Assembly: GCA_964456445.1 (NCBI GenBank)
Contig: CAYWBI010000122.1
Coordinates: 1-11,272, forward strand
Length of the DNA: 11,272 nt
Direction of reading: 5' to 3'
DNA from: CAYWBI01 sp964456445
Lineage (GTDB): Bacteria > Calditrichota > Calditrichia > Calditrichales > J004
Shown here: positions 1-7,104 of the stretch, in pieces
Numbering within the stretch: position 1 is the stretch's first letter
Layout of the letters: every line of letters begins with the position of its first letter
Notes under the pieces: generated by a model
The model's input: only the letters and a program-made list of their open reading frames with translations
The model's database searches: none
What the model was told of the DNA's origin: nothing
Program-made: the position numbers and the translations under genes

Positions 1-2
1 CT

Positions 3-440
3 TTTCCGGATCTGATAATCGTGGACGGCGGCAAAGGGCAGCTTTCGAGCGCGGTGCGTATTTTGCAGGAGCTCGGTCTGAAAGATCAGCCGGTTATAGG
101 TCTGGCCAAACGACTGGAAGAAGTATTTTTCCCTGGGGTTAGCGACGCACAGATGCTGCCACATACCTCGGCGAGTTTAAAACTGATCCAACAGTTGCGT
201 GACGAGGCCCATCGATTTGCCATTACCTTCCATCGCAGCCGACGCAGAAAACGCACGCTTACTTCAGAATTGGTTCAAATAAATGGCATTGGTCCGGAGC
301 GGCACAAACGCTTGTTAAAAAAATTTGGTTCGGTTAAACAAATTCGCGTGGCAGACATAAATCAACTAAAGGAGCTTGGGGAGTTGCCCAAAACAATTGC
401 GCAAAATGTTTATGATTATTTTCATCCTGAAATTTCATGA
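3..440 (+). CDS. uvrC: UvrABC system protein C, C-terminal part (5' end outside window)
   Basis: This is the 3' end of the excision endonuclease subunit of UvrABC, which incises damaged DNA on both sides of a lesion in the cytoplasm. The open frame runs in from the left edge, so the gene is cut by the window and not broken. The GTG at 21 is the valine of the conserved IIVDGGKGQL stretch, not a start. That stretch carries a catalytic aspartate of the RNase H-like 3'-of-centre... C-terminal nuclease domain, and RDEAHRFA further on (around base 200-225) carries the conserved histidine. The end holds the tandem helix-hairpin-helix DNA-binding region, with INGIGPERHKRLLKKFGS as the first hairpin and a second around LKELGELPKTIAQNV. 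The N-terminal GIY-YIG and UVR domains lie upstream. The TGA overlaps the next gene's ATG (ATGA), which suggests translational coupling. Identification is secure. Confidence 0.96.
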   Translation, partial: FPDLIIVDGGKGQLSSAVRILQELGLKDQPVIGLAKRLEEVFFPGVSDAQMLPHTSASLKLIQQLRDEAHRFAITFHRSRRRKRTLTSELVQINGIGPERHKRLLKKFGSVKQIRVADINQLKELGELPKTIAQNVYDYFHPEIS

Positions 441-970
441 ATCTCACTTTCTTTTCACCTCAGGCAGATTCGCTGCAAACGGGCTTAGCCAAGCAACTGC
501 AGCGTTTGGATGAGCTTTTGGTTAAACATCAGTTGGCCTTTATGGATAAAGACTGGGAAAAAGGAATCGAGCGTTTTGAACAGGTCTATGAATTACGCCG
601 CCATCATTTAGAATTTATGGAATCGCGGCTTTTGCCACTTTTCCGGCTGTATTACCCAAAACCGCCGGAAGGGGCCAGACCCCTCTATTTTCTGCGCGAA
701 AAAAAACAGATACTCAAAACAATGGGCGGTTATGTGCATCTGTTTGGTCGGCTATTCCTGGCAGGGAAGATAGAAACGATCGATCTGGTTCGGTTGTTTG
801 ATGAATATATGTACCTCAAGGATTTGCTTGACCATCATGACGCCCGGGAAAAAGGATTCCTATTTAAATTGTTGGATAAAAATTTGAGCATTCCCGAACG
901 CCAGGTTTTATTAGATGATTATTGCACGGAATTAAGTCGGTTCGACGGCAGGTGGCACAATGAATTTTGA
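437..970 (+). CDS. Helical protein, candidate hemerythrin-like (HHE) four-helix bundle
   Basis: This is a 177-aa soluble protein, strongly charged and predicted all-helical, with no signal peptide or membrane segment. I do not recognise it with certainty. Two segments look like half-sites of HHE cation-binding (hemerythrin-like) domains. One is RRHHLEFMESRLLPLF at residues 54-69. The other is LDHHDAREKGFLFKLLD at 131-147, where H134-xxx-E138 has the spacing of an iron-ligating HxxxE and is followed by the typical LF..LLD ending. H31 and H101 sit in the preceding helices where further ligands would be expected. The first half-site does not match canonical spacing exactly, so metal binding is inference. 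The ATG overlaps the uvrC stop (ATGA), so the start is well supported by coupling. The gene overlaps the next one by 11 bases, so three genes probably share one transcript. A role linked to repair or oxidative stress is only suggested by position. Confidence 0.72.
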   Translation: MNLTFFSPQADSLQTGLAKQLQRLDELLVKHQLAFMDKDWEKGIERFEQVYELRRHHLEFMESRLLPLFRLYYPKPPEGARPLYFLREKKQILKTMGGYVHLFGRLFLAGKIETIDLVRLFDEYMYLKDLLDHHDAREKGFLFKLLDKNLSIPERQVLLDDYCTELSRFDGRWHNEF

Positions 971-1262
971 CCAATCATGGCAGAGCTTTGTCCAGGCTAG
1001 GAGAGATATGTTGCTGGGCGCTGGTGACTGGATGGAAAGAATACCAAGACTATTGCGGCAATTTTCTAATTGGCCAGAGGACAACTTGAGTGGTGAACGA
1101 CTATTGCATTTACCTTTATTCCGGCGTGTTGCCCAAAGCCTACTGCAGGAATTTACGGATCATCTTCCACCGAACGATGCTTTGGGACGTTTGGCCTTTT
1201 TCGAACGTACCTATCGTTTTACCAGAGTTGGCGCCAGACTTGGACGTTATTCCAAGAAGTAA
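960..1262 (+). CDS. Hypothetical protein, 100 aa, third gene of the uvrC unit
   Basis: This is an unrecognised small protein, rich in arginine, leucine and aromatic residues, basic at the C-terminus (RFTRVGARLGRYSKK), with no signal peptide, transmembrane segment or known motif. The ATG lies inside the end of the preceding gene (11-base overlap), in a different frame, which favours translation by coupling. A competing open frame over 1090-1425 starts inside this gene and crosses the palindrome, so it looks like a shadow. The palindromic repeat region begins about 45 bases after the stop. It is possible that the original gene was longer and was cut by whatever placed the repeats and the ATPase gene here. 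Whether the protein is complete cannot be judged from this sequence alone. Confidence 0.5.
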   Translation: MNFDQSWQSFVQARRDMLLGAGDWMERIPRLLRQFSNWPEDNLSGERLLHLPLFRRVAQSLLQEFTDHLPPNDALGRLAFFERTYRFTRVGARLGRYSKK

Positions 1263-1306
1263 CCGGCTTTGTGATGCACGCTGTTTTGTTGTAAACTGGT
1301 TCAACC

Positions 1307-1336
1307 ATACGCGTAATTCGCGCGAATTACGCGTAT
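1307..1336. repeat. Perfect 30-bp palindrome between uvrC unit and DUF4143 ATPase
   Basis: Bases 1307-1336 equal their own reverse complement across all 30 positions. The left arm is ATACGCGTAATTCGC and the right arm mirrors it, with the centre of symmetry between 1321 and 1322. Symmetry stops at once outside (C at 1306 and C at 1337). There is no spacer and no T-run after it, so it is not a standard intrinsic terminator, although it could fold as RNA or extrude as a cruciform. CGCG and AATT blocks alternate within it. It could be a dispersed intergenic repeat, a binding site for a dimeric protein, or a transcription barrier between the two units. Confidence 0.9.
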
Positions 1337-1340
1337 CCGT

Positions 1341-1395
1341 TCTCCTAATTAGCATTAATACCGCGAGTACGATCTCCGAATTAGCGTTAATTAGG
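1341..1395. repeat. Degenerate direct and inverted repeat, AATTA/GCG-rich
   Basis: Two 19-base units, TCTCCTAATTAGCATTAAT (1341-1359) and TCTCCGAATTAGCGTTAAT (1373-1391), match at 17 of 19 positions and start 32 bases apart. The same region is also an imperfect inverted repeat. The left arm CCTAATTAGCATTAAT at 1344-1359 faces ATTAGCGTTAATTAGG at 1380-1395, with 13 of 16 positions complementary. The AATTA and GCG blocks resemble those of the adjacent 30-bp palindrome, so 1307-1395 may be one repetitive element. Its function is unknown. Confidence 0.75.
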
Positions 1396-1470
1396 TTGTT
1401 TTGTCGTTTATATTTTGTAAATTGATCCCGAATGTTCCCGGAATAAAGACGCTTAAATAAAGGAAACGAC

Positions 1471-2616
1471 ATGTTTATCCCACGCACCCTTGGCGCCGAA
1501 ATAGCCGCTGCCATAACAACGGGAAAAAAAATTATTATAGTGTATGGCGCCAGAAGAACGGGTAAAACGACCTTGCTGAAAGAAATTATCGGTCACCTAC
1601 CGGAAAAAAAAATCTTTATCAATGCCGATGAAAAAAAATATGTGGATATTTTGTCCGCCCGGGATTTAAATAAGCTGCGCCTGTTGTTGGAAGGCTATGA
1701 TTTGCTTTTTATTGATGAAGCCCAACGGGTGCCGGATATTGGAATCAATTTGAAACTGATGTATGACCACTTCCCGGATTTGAAAATCATTACGAGCGGG
1801 TCGTCTTCGTTTGAATTGGCCAACCGGGTACGGGAACCGCTTACCGGCCGCACAAAAACCTATCAATTGTATCCGATAAGCGTAAATGAGTTACGGCGTG
1901 ACAACAACCCGTTTGAGCTCGCGGAACGTGTGGAAGAGTTGTTATTGTTTGGGATGTACCCGGAAATATTTACTCTAAAAAATCGCAAGGAAAAAAAGGC
2001 TTACCTGAGGGAACTCAGCACGGATTATCTTTACAAAGACGTGCTTGCGATCGCCTCGATAAAACATGCGCACCGTCTGGACAGTCTCTTGCGCCTGTTG
2101 GCGCTGCAGACTGGCTCACAGGTTTCCATGAGCGAACTGGCAAGGCAACTACAAATGAGTAAGGAAACCGTGGCCGCTTATATTGATCTTATGGAAAAGG
2201 CATTTATCCTTTTTCGGTTGAGCGGGTTTAGCCGGAACCTGCGCAAGGAAGTGGCCAAAATGGATAAAATATTTTTTTGGGATTTGGGTGTGCGAAACGC
2301 GATCCTGAACAATTTTAATGAGCTGGAATTACGTACGGACGTGGGGGCGATGTGGGAGAATTTTATAATAAGCGAACGGCTGAAATTTCTGTCCAATCAC
2401 CTTACCCCCAAGCGGACCTATTTTTGGCGGACTTATACCGGCGCGGAATTGGATTTTGTGGAGGAAGAGGGCGACAAGCTTTGTGGATATGAAATCAAGT
2501 GGGGCAAACGACGCAAAAAAATACCGGCAGCATGGATAAACGCCTATCCAAATGCCGGGGTTGAATATATTAACCGCGATAATTTTATGGATTTTATTTC
2601 AGAACCTCACGAATGA
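1471..2616 (+). CDS. AAA-type ATPase with C-terminal DUF4143 domain
   Basis: This 381-aa protein belongs to the AAA_14/DUF4143 family of P-loop ATPases, widespread and often present in many copies in anaerobic bacteria and archaea, with no settled cellular role. Walker A is GARRTGKT at residues 26-33. Walker B is LLFIDEAQ, with D82 and E83. SGSSSFEL at 109-116 is the family's sensor-like segment. The middle (about 190-270) contains the YLYKDVL stretch and a helix-turn-helix-like part (MSELARQLQMSKETVAAYIDLM). The C-terminus keeps GAELDFV (E326, D328) and GYEIKWGK (E341, K343), which resemble PD-(D/E)XK nuclease-fold residues. Length is normal and no frameshift is seen. The ATG at 1471 is preceded by AAAGGAAACGAC, a good ribosome-binding site. 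The gene stands alone behind the palindromic repeats and could have been acquired, but no transposase or target duplication is visible. Confidence 0.93.
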   Translation: MFIPRTLGAEIAAAITTGKKIIIVYGARRTGKTTLLKEIIGHLPEKKIFINADEKKYVDILSARDLNKLRLLLEGYDLLFIDEAQRVPDIGINLKLMYDHFPDLKIITSGSSSFELANRVREPLTGRTKTYQLYPISVNELRRDNNPFELAERVEELLLFGMYPEIFTLKNRKEKKAYLRELSTDYLYKDVLAIASIKHAHRLDSLLRLLALQTGSQVSMSELARQLQMSKETVAAYIDLMEKAFILFRLSGFSRNLRKEVAKMDKIFFWDLGVRNAILNNFNELELRTDVGAMWENFIISERLKFLSNHLTPKRTYFWRTYTGAELDFVEEEGDKLCGYEIKWGKRRKKIPAAWINAYPNAGVEYINRDNFMDFISEPHE

Positions 2617-2863
2617 AAGCCGCTTAGCACTCCTTAAAAAAATGATTATTAGCGAGAGGGGGAAAGTATTCACTTTGAAGGTGGGAAAATAATGGCCCTT
2701 TATATTTGTGGTTGTCCGCGAGGTACATAACACCGGTATGTTGGAGCGAAGTGGAAATCCCGATGCCGGGGGAAACGTTGCCTTCGTTTCATTACCAGAC
2801 CCCTGATCATCGCAAGAGCGCAACGGTTCAATACTTTATTATGTTAGCCCACCCAACAGTAAA
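2617..2863. other. Non-coding stretch between convergent genes
   Basis: The 247 bases between the ATPase stop and the stop of the minus-strand gene hold no gene I can support. Short open frames exist on both strands, for example 2706-2930 (+) from GTG and 2599-2823 (-), but they lack a recognisable family or a good ribosome-binding site and run into the flanking genes. No strong GC hairpin followed by a T-run is seen at either gene end. Only a weak 4-bp stem (CCCG-ATGC-CGGG) occurs near 2760. Confidence 0.5.
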
Positions 2864-5224
2864 TTACAATTCAATTTCACTCATTTTAACGGAAAATGCA
2901 AAATCATTACTTAAGGGATATTTTTTATGACGCCAAAGAAATTCAACCTTTAATATTGAGAACAAACGCCCGATTCCAAAACCCATTTCAGAATAAAAAT
3001 CTTTTAACTTCACATTCTGCCATGCTCTGTTCCCAGCCCATCCTAAATTATAAATTAAAATCAAATCCAACGGAGCTGTTTGAATATACGGCAAATGGCT
3101 CCATTGAAAAATTGTATTATGAAAATTATGCTCAAAATACATGGCAACCTTTTTATTACCTACATAAGCATTTAAATCTAATGTACGAAATGTTTTAAAA
3201 CGATCGTACCCTGAAAAACCACTTTCAAGTTCAAAATATTTTTGCACAGGCAATGTCGGAGAACCATCGGCAAGATAAAATGTTAAATCTAAAAATCCGT
3301 TATAAAATGTATTTTGGCTAAGATATAGCAGAAGCTGTTGTTTGTAATAGCTGGAAATACTGCCCCAACCTTTAAAAGCAGTCTCATATCCATAGTAAAT
3401 TTCCGTATAACGTTGGTTTTGGATCAGTTCCTTCGACAATGCTGTTTGACGATACCCGGCGGTGGTGTAATTCAGAAAAAAACGCATACCGGTAAATTGC
3501 CCTTCTTTTATAGAAAAAGACGGGGCAAAATGATTTTTGCTCCATAAGCCTGTTGAATAATGATTATAGGTACGGGTCTGATGTTCTGAAAATAGTGTGG
3601 AAGTAAAACTGAACTGGAAGTGATTAATTCCCAGTGATACCGAATGTCCTTTGGAATAATAATAATCGAAATAATCAAAACCACTAAGCATGCTGCTAAA
3701 AGTATTAAACCAAACGGGCAGTTCTGATTTTTCTTCTCTACTAAAAATACCATCAAACGTATTAAAAGTTACATCAAAATTAAATTTTGATAGAGTATAT
3801 TTGTATCCGAGTTGTAAAAAATATTTATTCTTTTGATCACCAAACCCGCGCCCAAAACCGCCATATAAATTAAACGGTTTGATTAAATTTTTCGTATTAA
3901 CTGCAAAGCCTAAAAAACTTCCTTCCACTTTGTTAAATCGATAAAAGTCGGAGAATTTACCGATTGGCTGTTTATCAAGATAAGAAAAAATATCTATTAA
4001 CTTAAATGTATTCGTAATAAATTTTGCAATGGGGAAATGTGTTACTATGCTGTCAATTTGCACATATCCCTTTTTCTCGGATGCGGTTAATGGCGGAATA
4101 TTCATGGGAATTGCAGTAAATGGAATTTTATTTTCATAAACTATCTTAGTTTGTCCGTCATATTTCTTATTGGCCGGATTATTAACAATATAATTTTCAC
4201 GAAAATTTTCTTTTCTATATTTTAATTTAGGATATTTGGGGATATTGATTATCCAATCACCTTCGTTTAAGCTGAAATATGGCACATACAGTTTAGCATT
4301 ATTCATTACGTACTGCTGGACAATATGCATATTTTGATAAAAACCATAGTTGCACTGTTTGTTTAATTTGACGTCAATTTTCTGAAGCACGAATTTTTTA
4401 TCTACTAAAAATATAAAACCGTTCATCAGTGGAATAGTATTATCTTTAGCGGTAATGCGTATTTTAAAGATTCGTTCTTTATCCTGGTAAAGAGTGTCAA
4501 TAATTTCATAATGATAGTTTTTAATTGCATCGGAAGCGGTCGGGCCAATGATTGTTTTTTGTCCCATGAAAATACGATCCGAATTGATATTTAGAAAAGA
4601 ATTCCCGGAAAAAATATTGGTTGACTGGGGAAGGTTAGCGCTTTGTTTTTGACTTTCTATTATTTCATAATAGTTATCGGGCGCATTCCAGAAAAGCCTG
4701 GAATAGAATTCCAGCAATAAAGCATATCTAATATGATTTGGTTTTATCTTACGATATAGGGTTGTTTTTGTATATGACCGGCAGGAATAGTTTCTTAATT
4801 CTGCAAGGTACTTTTTTTTCTCTTCCGACGCTCTCAAGATAAGTTGTTCGGCTTCTGAATAGATGCTGGAGAATACAACAATATCTTCAGATGAAAGAAT
4901 TTGCCTTTTTAAAGCGATATTTCTTTTAACAATTGGTTTATCGCTAATATCAATTCGTATTGTATCCGATTTATATCCGATGTATTGAAATAAAATAGTA
5001 TAAGTTCCCTGGGCGAGCGCCAAAAAATAATAGCCATTCTCATTAGTAATCGCACCATGATTCGTTCCTAAAACCGAGATATTGCAATTAGACAAAGCAT
5101 TGCCATTATCTGCATCAAACACCTTTCCGCTGAGTGTTTGGGGATAGGCAGGCACGAACGATAAGGCAATACAAAGAAAAACAACGTTTGGTTTAAAAAT
5201 TATCATATTTGAATGCCGGGCCAT
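2864..5224 (-). CDS. DUF5686-like outer-membrane protein with CarboxypepD_reg-like N-terminus
   Basis: This is an envelope protein of about 786 aa. I start it at the ATG 5224, preceded by AAAAGAAAG. GTG at 5251 would add 9 residues and ATG at 5206 would remove 6. A signal peptide follows (hydrophobic core VVFLCIALSFVPA, probable cleavage after AYPQ near residue 29). Residues of about 31-110 form a carboxypeptidase-regulatory-like beta-sandwich (LSGKVFDADNGNALSNCNIS, ITNENGYYFLALAQGTY, QYIGYKSDTIRI). Next comes the SEAEQLILRASEEKKKYLAEL segment typical of DUF5686 proteins. The rest is rich in alternating aromatic and polar strands and reads as an outer-membrane beta-barrel. The exact role of the family is not established. 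There is no SusC/TonB plug. Base composition is clearly lower in G+C than in all neighbours. It lies 68 bases behind the YkgJ-type gene on the same strand. Confidence 0.82.
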   Translation of the reverse strand: MARHSNMIIFKPNVVFLCIALSFVPAYPQTLSGKVFDADNGNALSNCNISVLGTNHGAITNENGYYFLALAQGTYTILFQYIGYKSDTIRIDISDKPIVKRNIALKRQILSSEDIVVFSSIYSEAEQLILRASEEKKKYLAELRNYSCRSYTKTTLYRKIKPNHIRYALLLEFYSRLFWNAPDNYYEIIESQKQSANLPQSTNIFSGNSFLNINSDRIFMGQKTIIGPTASDAIKNYHYEIIDTLYQDKERIFKIRITAKDNTIPLMNGFIFLVDKKFVLQKIDVKLNKQCNYGFYQNMHIVQQYVMNNAKLYVPYFSLNEGDWIINIPKYPKLKYRKENFRENYIVNNPANKKYDGQTKIVYENKIPFTAIPMNIPPLTASEKKGYVQIDSIVTHFPIAKFITNTFKLIDIFSYLDKQPIGKFSDFYRFNKVEGSFLGFAVNTKNLIKPFNLYGGFGRGFGDQKNKYFLQLGYKYTLSKFNFDVTFNTFDGIFSREEKSELPVWFNTFSSMLSGFDYFDYYYSKGHSVSLGINHFQFSFTSTLFSEHQTRTYNHYSTGLWSKNHFAPSFSIKEGQFTGMRFFLNYTTAGYRQTALSKELIQNQRYTEIYYGYETAFKGWGSISSYYKQQLLLYLSQNTFYNGFLDLTFYLADGSPTLPVQKYFELESGFSGYDRFKTFRTLDLNAYVGNKKVAMYFEHNFHNTIFQWSHLPYIQTAPLDLILIYNLGWAGNRAWQNVKLKDFYSEMGFGIGRLFSILKVEFLWRHKKYPLSNDFAFSVKMSEIEL

Positions 5225-5292
5225 CTTTCTTTTATAAAAGTTATTGATCACTCACTGCTCGTTTTTCTCATATTGAATAAGCGCTACAACCA

Positions 5293-5724
5293 TTATTTCA
5301 CCGAATCAACCGCAGCGCCTTCAAAAATTTTCTCGATATCTTCCCGGTCATACGGTTCGCCTTCGCCAATACCCGGGCATTCGTCCATGGTTTGGTTCCA
5401 ACGTCGTTGAGATTTCATGTTTTGTGGCCAAAAAGGAAAAGTAGCGCATTGAATTGGTCGCACCGGATAGATGAGGCATTTATGCTCATCCAAAAAGATA
5501 CAATCCTTACCGCCATAATCGGCAAGCACCAGGCGACCATGTATCTTTTTCGTAAAGCGGTGCAGGAATTCGTCCCTGGATATTTTCAGGAATTTTGAGA
5601 TTTGCTTAATATTATCTTCATCGATAAAAACGGCCCCATCGCTGACCTCGCAGCACTGGGAACAGTCCGCCTTGCATTTAAAAAAAATCGGGGTACTGAT
5701 GTTTATCCGTGCCATGGTTTCCAT
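5293..5724 (-). CDS. YkgJ-family cysteine-cluster protein
   Basis: This 143-aa cytoplasmic protein belongs to the YkgJ/zinc- or iron-chelating cysteine-cluster family. The signature is complete: C17-x3-C21-x2-C24-C25 near the N-terminus, then C75 (GGKDCIFLD), C83 (KCLIYPVRP), C93 (IQCATFPFWP) and a final C116 (MDECPGIGEG). The order CxxxCxxCC, C-FL, C-IY-RP, C--FP is diagnostic. The eight cysteines are thought to hold an iron-sulfur cluster or zinc, and the biochemical role is undefined. Two starts are possible: ATG at 5724, or the ATG three codons inside (5715), which has GGAA a few bases upstream and may be the true one. It is divergent from dinB (91 bases between starts). On its own strand it precedes the DUF5686-like gene and may share a transcript with it. 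Confidence 0.9.
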   Translation of the reverse strand: METMARINISTPIFFKCKADCSQCCEVSDGAVFIDEDNIKQISKFLKISRDEFLHRFTKKIHGRLVLADYGGKDCIFLDEHKCLIYPVRPIQCATFPFWPQNMKSQRRWNQTMDECPGIGEGEPYDREDIEKIFEGAAVDSVK

Positions 5725-5794
5725 TATATTGATGATACCGTAGTCGATAGGATCCTTAATTTATGATTCTGCAAATTTAAACACAATATAAACC

Positions 5795-5809
5795 ATCGGA
5801 TGGGCCGAT
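5795..5809 (+). other. Short inverted repeat just upstream of dinB start
   Basis: ATCGG (5795-5799) and CCGAT (5805-5809) are inverted around ATGGG, ending six bases before the dinB ATG, where a ribosome-binding site would be expected. The 5-bp stem could be a chance match. It might affect translation or mark an operator for the divergent pair, but no T-run or second copy supports this. Confidence 0.25.
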
Positions 5810-5815
5810 AAACGA

Positions 5816-6982
5816 ATGAATGACCGGACAATCCTTCATGTGGACATGGATGCTTTTTTTGCCGCAGTCGAACAGCGCGACCATCCTGAATACAGGGGAA
5901 AACCACTTATTGTGGGCGCCGATCCGCAGGGTGGTGGTGGACGGGGAGTAGTTTCAACCTGTAGTTATGAAGCTCGTGTTTTTGGTGTCCATTCCGCAAT
6001 GCCCATTGGCAGGGCATACAAACTCTGCCCACATGGTATTTATGTGCCGCCAAACGGTAAACTTTATGGCCGGGTCAGTAAAGAAATATTTGCCGTCTTC
6101 CATCAATATACAGATATGGTCGAGCCGCTTTCCATCGATGAGGCATTTTTGGATGTTACCGGAAGCGAACGATTGTTTGGCAGTGGTCTTGCCATTGCCA
6201 AACAGATAAAAGCGAGTATCCGCGAGCAATGCGGGCTGGTGGCTTCGGTGGGCGTGGCGCCCAATAAATATCTTGCCAAAATCGCTTCCGACCTGGAAAA
6301 ACCCGATGGTCTTGTCGTCGTGGGAAAAGATAAGATCATTGATTTTTTAACGCCTCTGCCCATTGCCCGTTTGTGGGGGGCCGGAAAAGAAACGCAAAAA
6401 CGCTTGACCGCCCTGGGCATCAGAACCATCGGTGAGCTGGCTGTTTTCCCGCCACGCTTACTCGAACAAAAATTTGGTAAGGCGGGGCGGCATTTCTATA
6501 ATCTTGCCCATGGTATCGATAACCGTGAAGTGCATGCACAAGCAGGAGCAAAATCGGTTAGTAACGAACATACCTTCGGAACGGATATTCCCGATGGCCC
6601 AAAACTGCGCAGACAACTGAGCAGGCTGTGTGACAAGGTTGGATACCGTCTTCGAAAAGGGCATTTGGCGGGGAAGACCATTCACCTAAAATTACGTTAC
6701 TCGGATTTTAGCACCATTACCCGTAACCACTCCCTCGCTGCTCCCACAGCGGATACCGCTCAAATCCTGAATGTTATATTTATGTTGTTTGAGAAAAATT
6801 ATATACCGGGCCGCGCGGTGCGTTTAATAGGCGTTGGGGTAAGCGGATTCCGGGACAATCGCGGCCAACAGCTTTCCTTGTTTGACAGGGATATTGAAAA
6901 GGTACGTGTGATCGATGAGTTGGAAGATAAAGTAAGGGAAAAATTCGGTACAGGAGCGATAAAAAGGGCCGATACATTGTAA
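5816..6982 (+). CDS. dinB: DNA polymerase IV (Y-family translesion polymerase)
   Basis: This 388-aa Y-family polymerase copies past damaged template bases at low fidelity. The catalytic acidic residues are present: D10 in ILHVDMDAFFAAVE and D108-E109 in LSIDEAFLDVTG. F15 sits at the steric-gate position that excludes ribonucleotides. The finger region has VSTCSYEARVFGVHSAMP. The thumb carries the helix-hairpin-helix (LWGAGKETQKRLTALGI), followed by the little-finger domain. QLSLF at residues 352-356 is a canonical beta-clamp binding pentapeptide, here about 30 residues from the C-terminus. Length is slightly above the family norm and nothing is missing. The ATG at 5816 fits the family N-terminus, though no clear Shine-Dalgarno precedes it. 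I saw no convincing LexA-type operator in the 91-base divergent spacer. The next gene begins 122 bases later and probably has separate control. Confidence 0.96.
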   Translation: MNDRTILHVDMDAFFAAVEQRDHPEYRGKPLIVGADPQGGGGRGVVSTCSYEARVFGVHSAMPIGRAYKLCPHGIYVPPNGKLYGRVSKEIFAVFHQYTDMVEPLSIDEAFLDVTGSERLFGSGLAIAKQIKASIREQCGLVASVGVAPNKYLAKIASDLEKPDGLVVVGKDKIIDFLTPLPIARLWGAGKETQKRLTALGIRTIGELAVFPPRLLEQKFGKAGRHFYNLAHGIDNREVHAQAGAKSVSNEHTFGTDIPDGPKLRRQLSRLCDKVGYRLRKGHLAGKTIHLKLRYSDFSTITRNHSLAAPTADTAQILNVIFMLFEKNYIPGRAVRLIGVGVSGFRDNRGQQLSLFDRDIEKVRVIDELEDKVREKFGTGAIKRADTL

Positions 6983-7104
6983 GACCTGATGATAATATTT
7001 TAACCGGTCATTGTTTGGATGCATGTTAATAAATCAAAAGATACGTCAGCGAAAAGTATAGAAACAACAGACGGCACATATCATGGAAAAAAGGAAAGAG
7101 TTTT

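Noticed and set aside
1307..1395. CRISPR array
   Set aside because: Only two degenerate units with internal symmetry, no regular repeat-spacer pattern and no cas genes.
1090..1425. Open frame of 111 aa on the plus strand
   Set aside because: It begins inside the 960-1262 gene and runs through the palindrome and repeats. Its product has no family features, so it is a shadow.
1140..1514. Minus-strand open frame of 124 aa
   Set aside because: It overlaps the 960-1262 gene, the repeats and the ATPase start. Its peptide simply translates the palindrome (RNSRELRV).
1263..2863. Insertion sequence or transposon carrying the ATPase
   Set aside because: No transposase, no terminal inverted repeats on both sides and no target duplication could be seen. 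The palindrome has no partner after 2616.
2706..2930. 74-aa GTG-started frame after the ATPase gene
   Set aside because: No ribosome-binding site or family match, and it overlaps the end of the convergent gene. Kept only as part of the non-coding stretch.
3508..3756. Minus-strand 82-aa hydrophobic frame
   Set aside because: It lies wholly inside the DUF5686-like gene in another frame and reflects AT-rich sequence.
5725..5815. LexA/SOS operator for dinB
   Set aside because: No clear LexA-type palindrome is present in the divergent spacer. Only a 5-bp inverted repeat was found.
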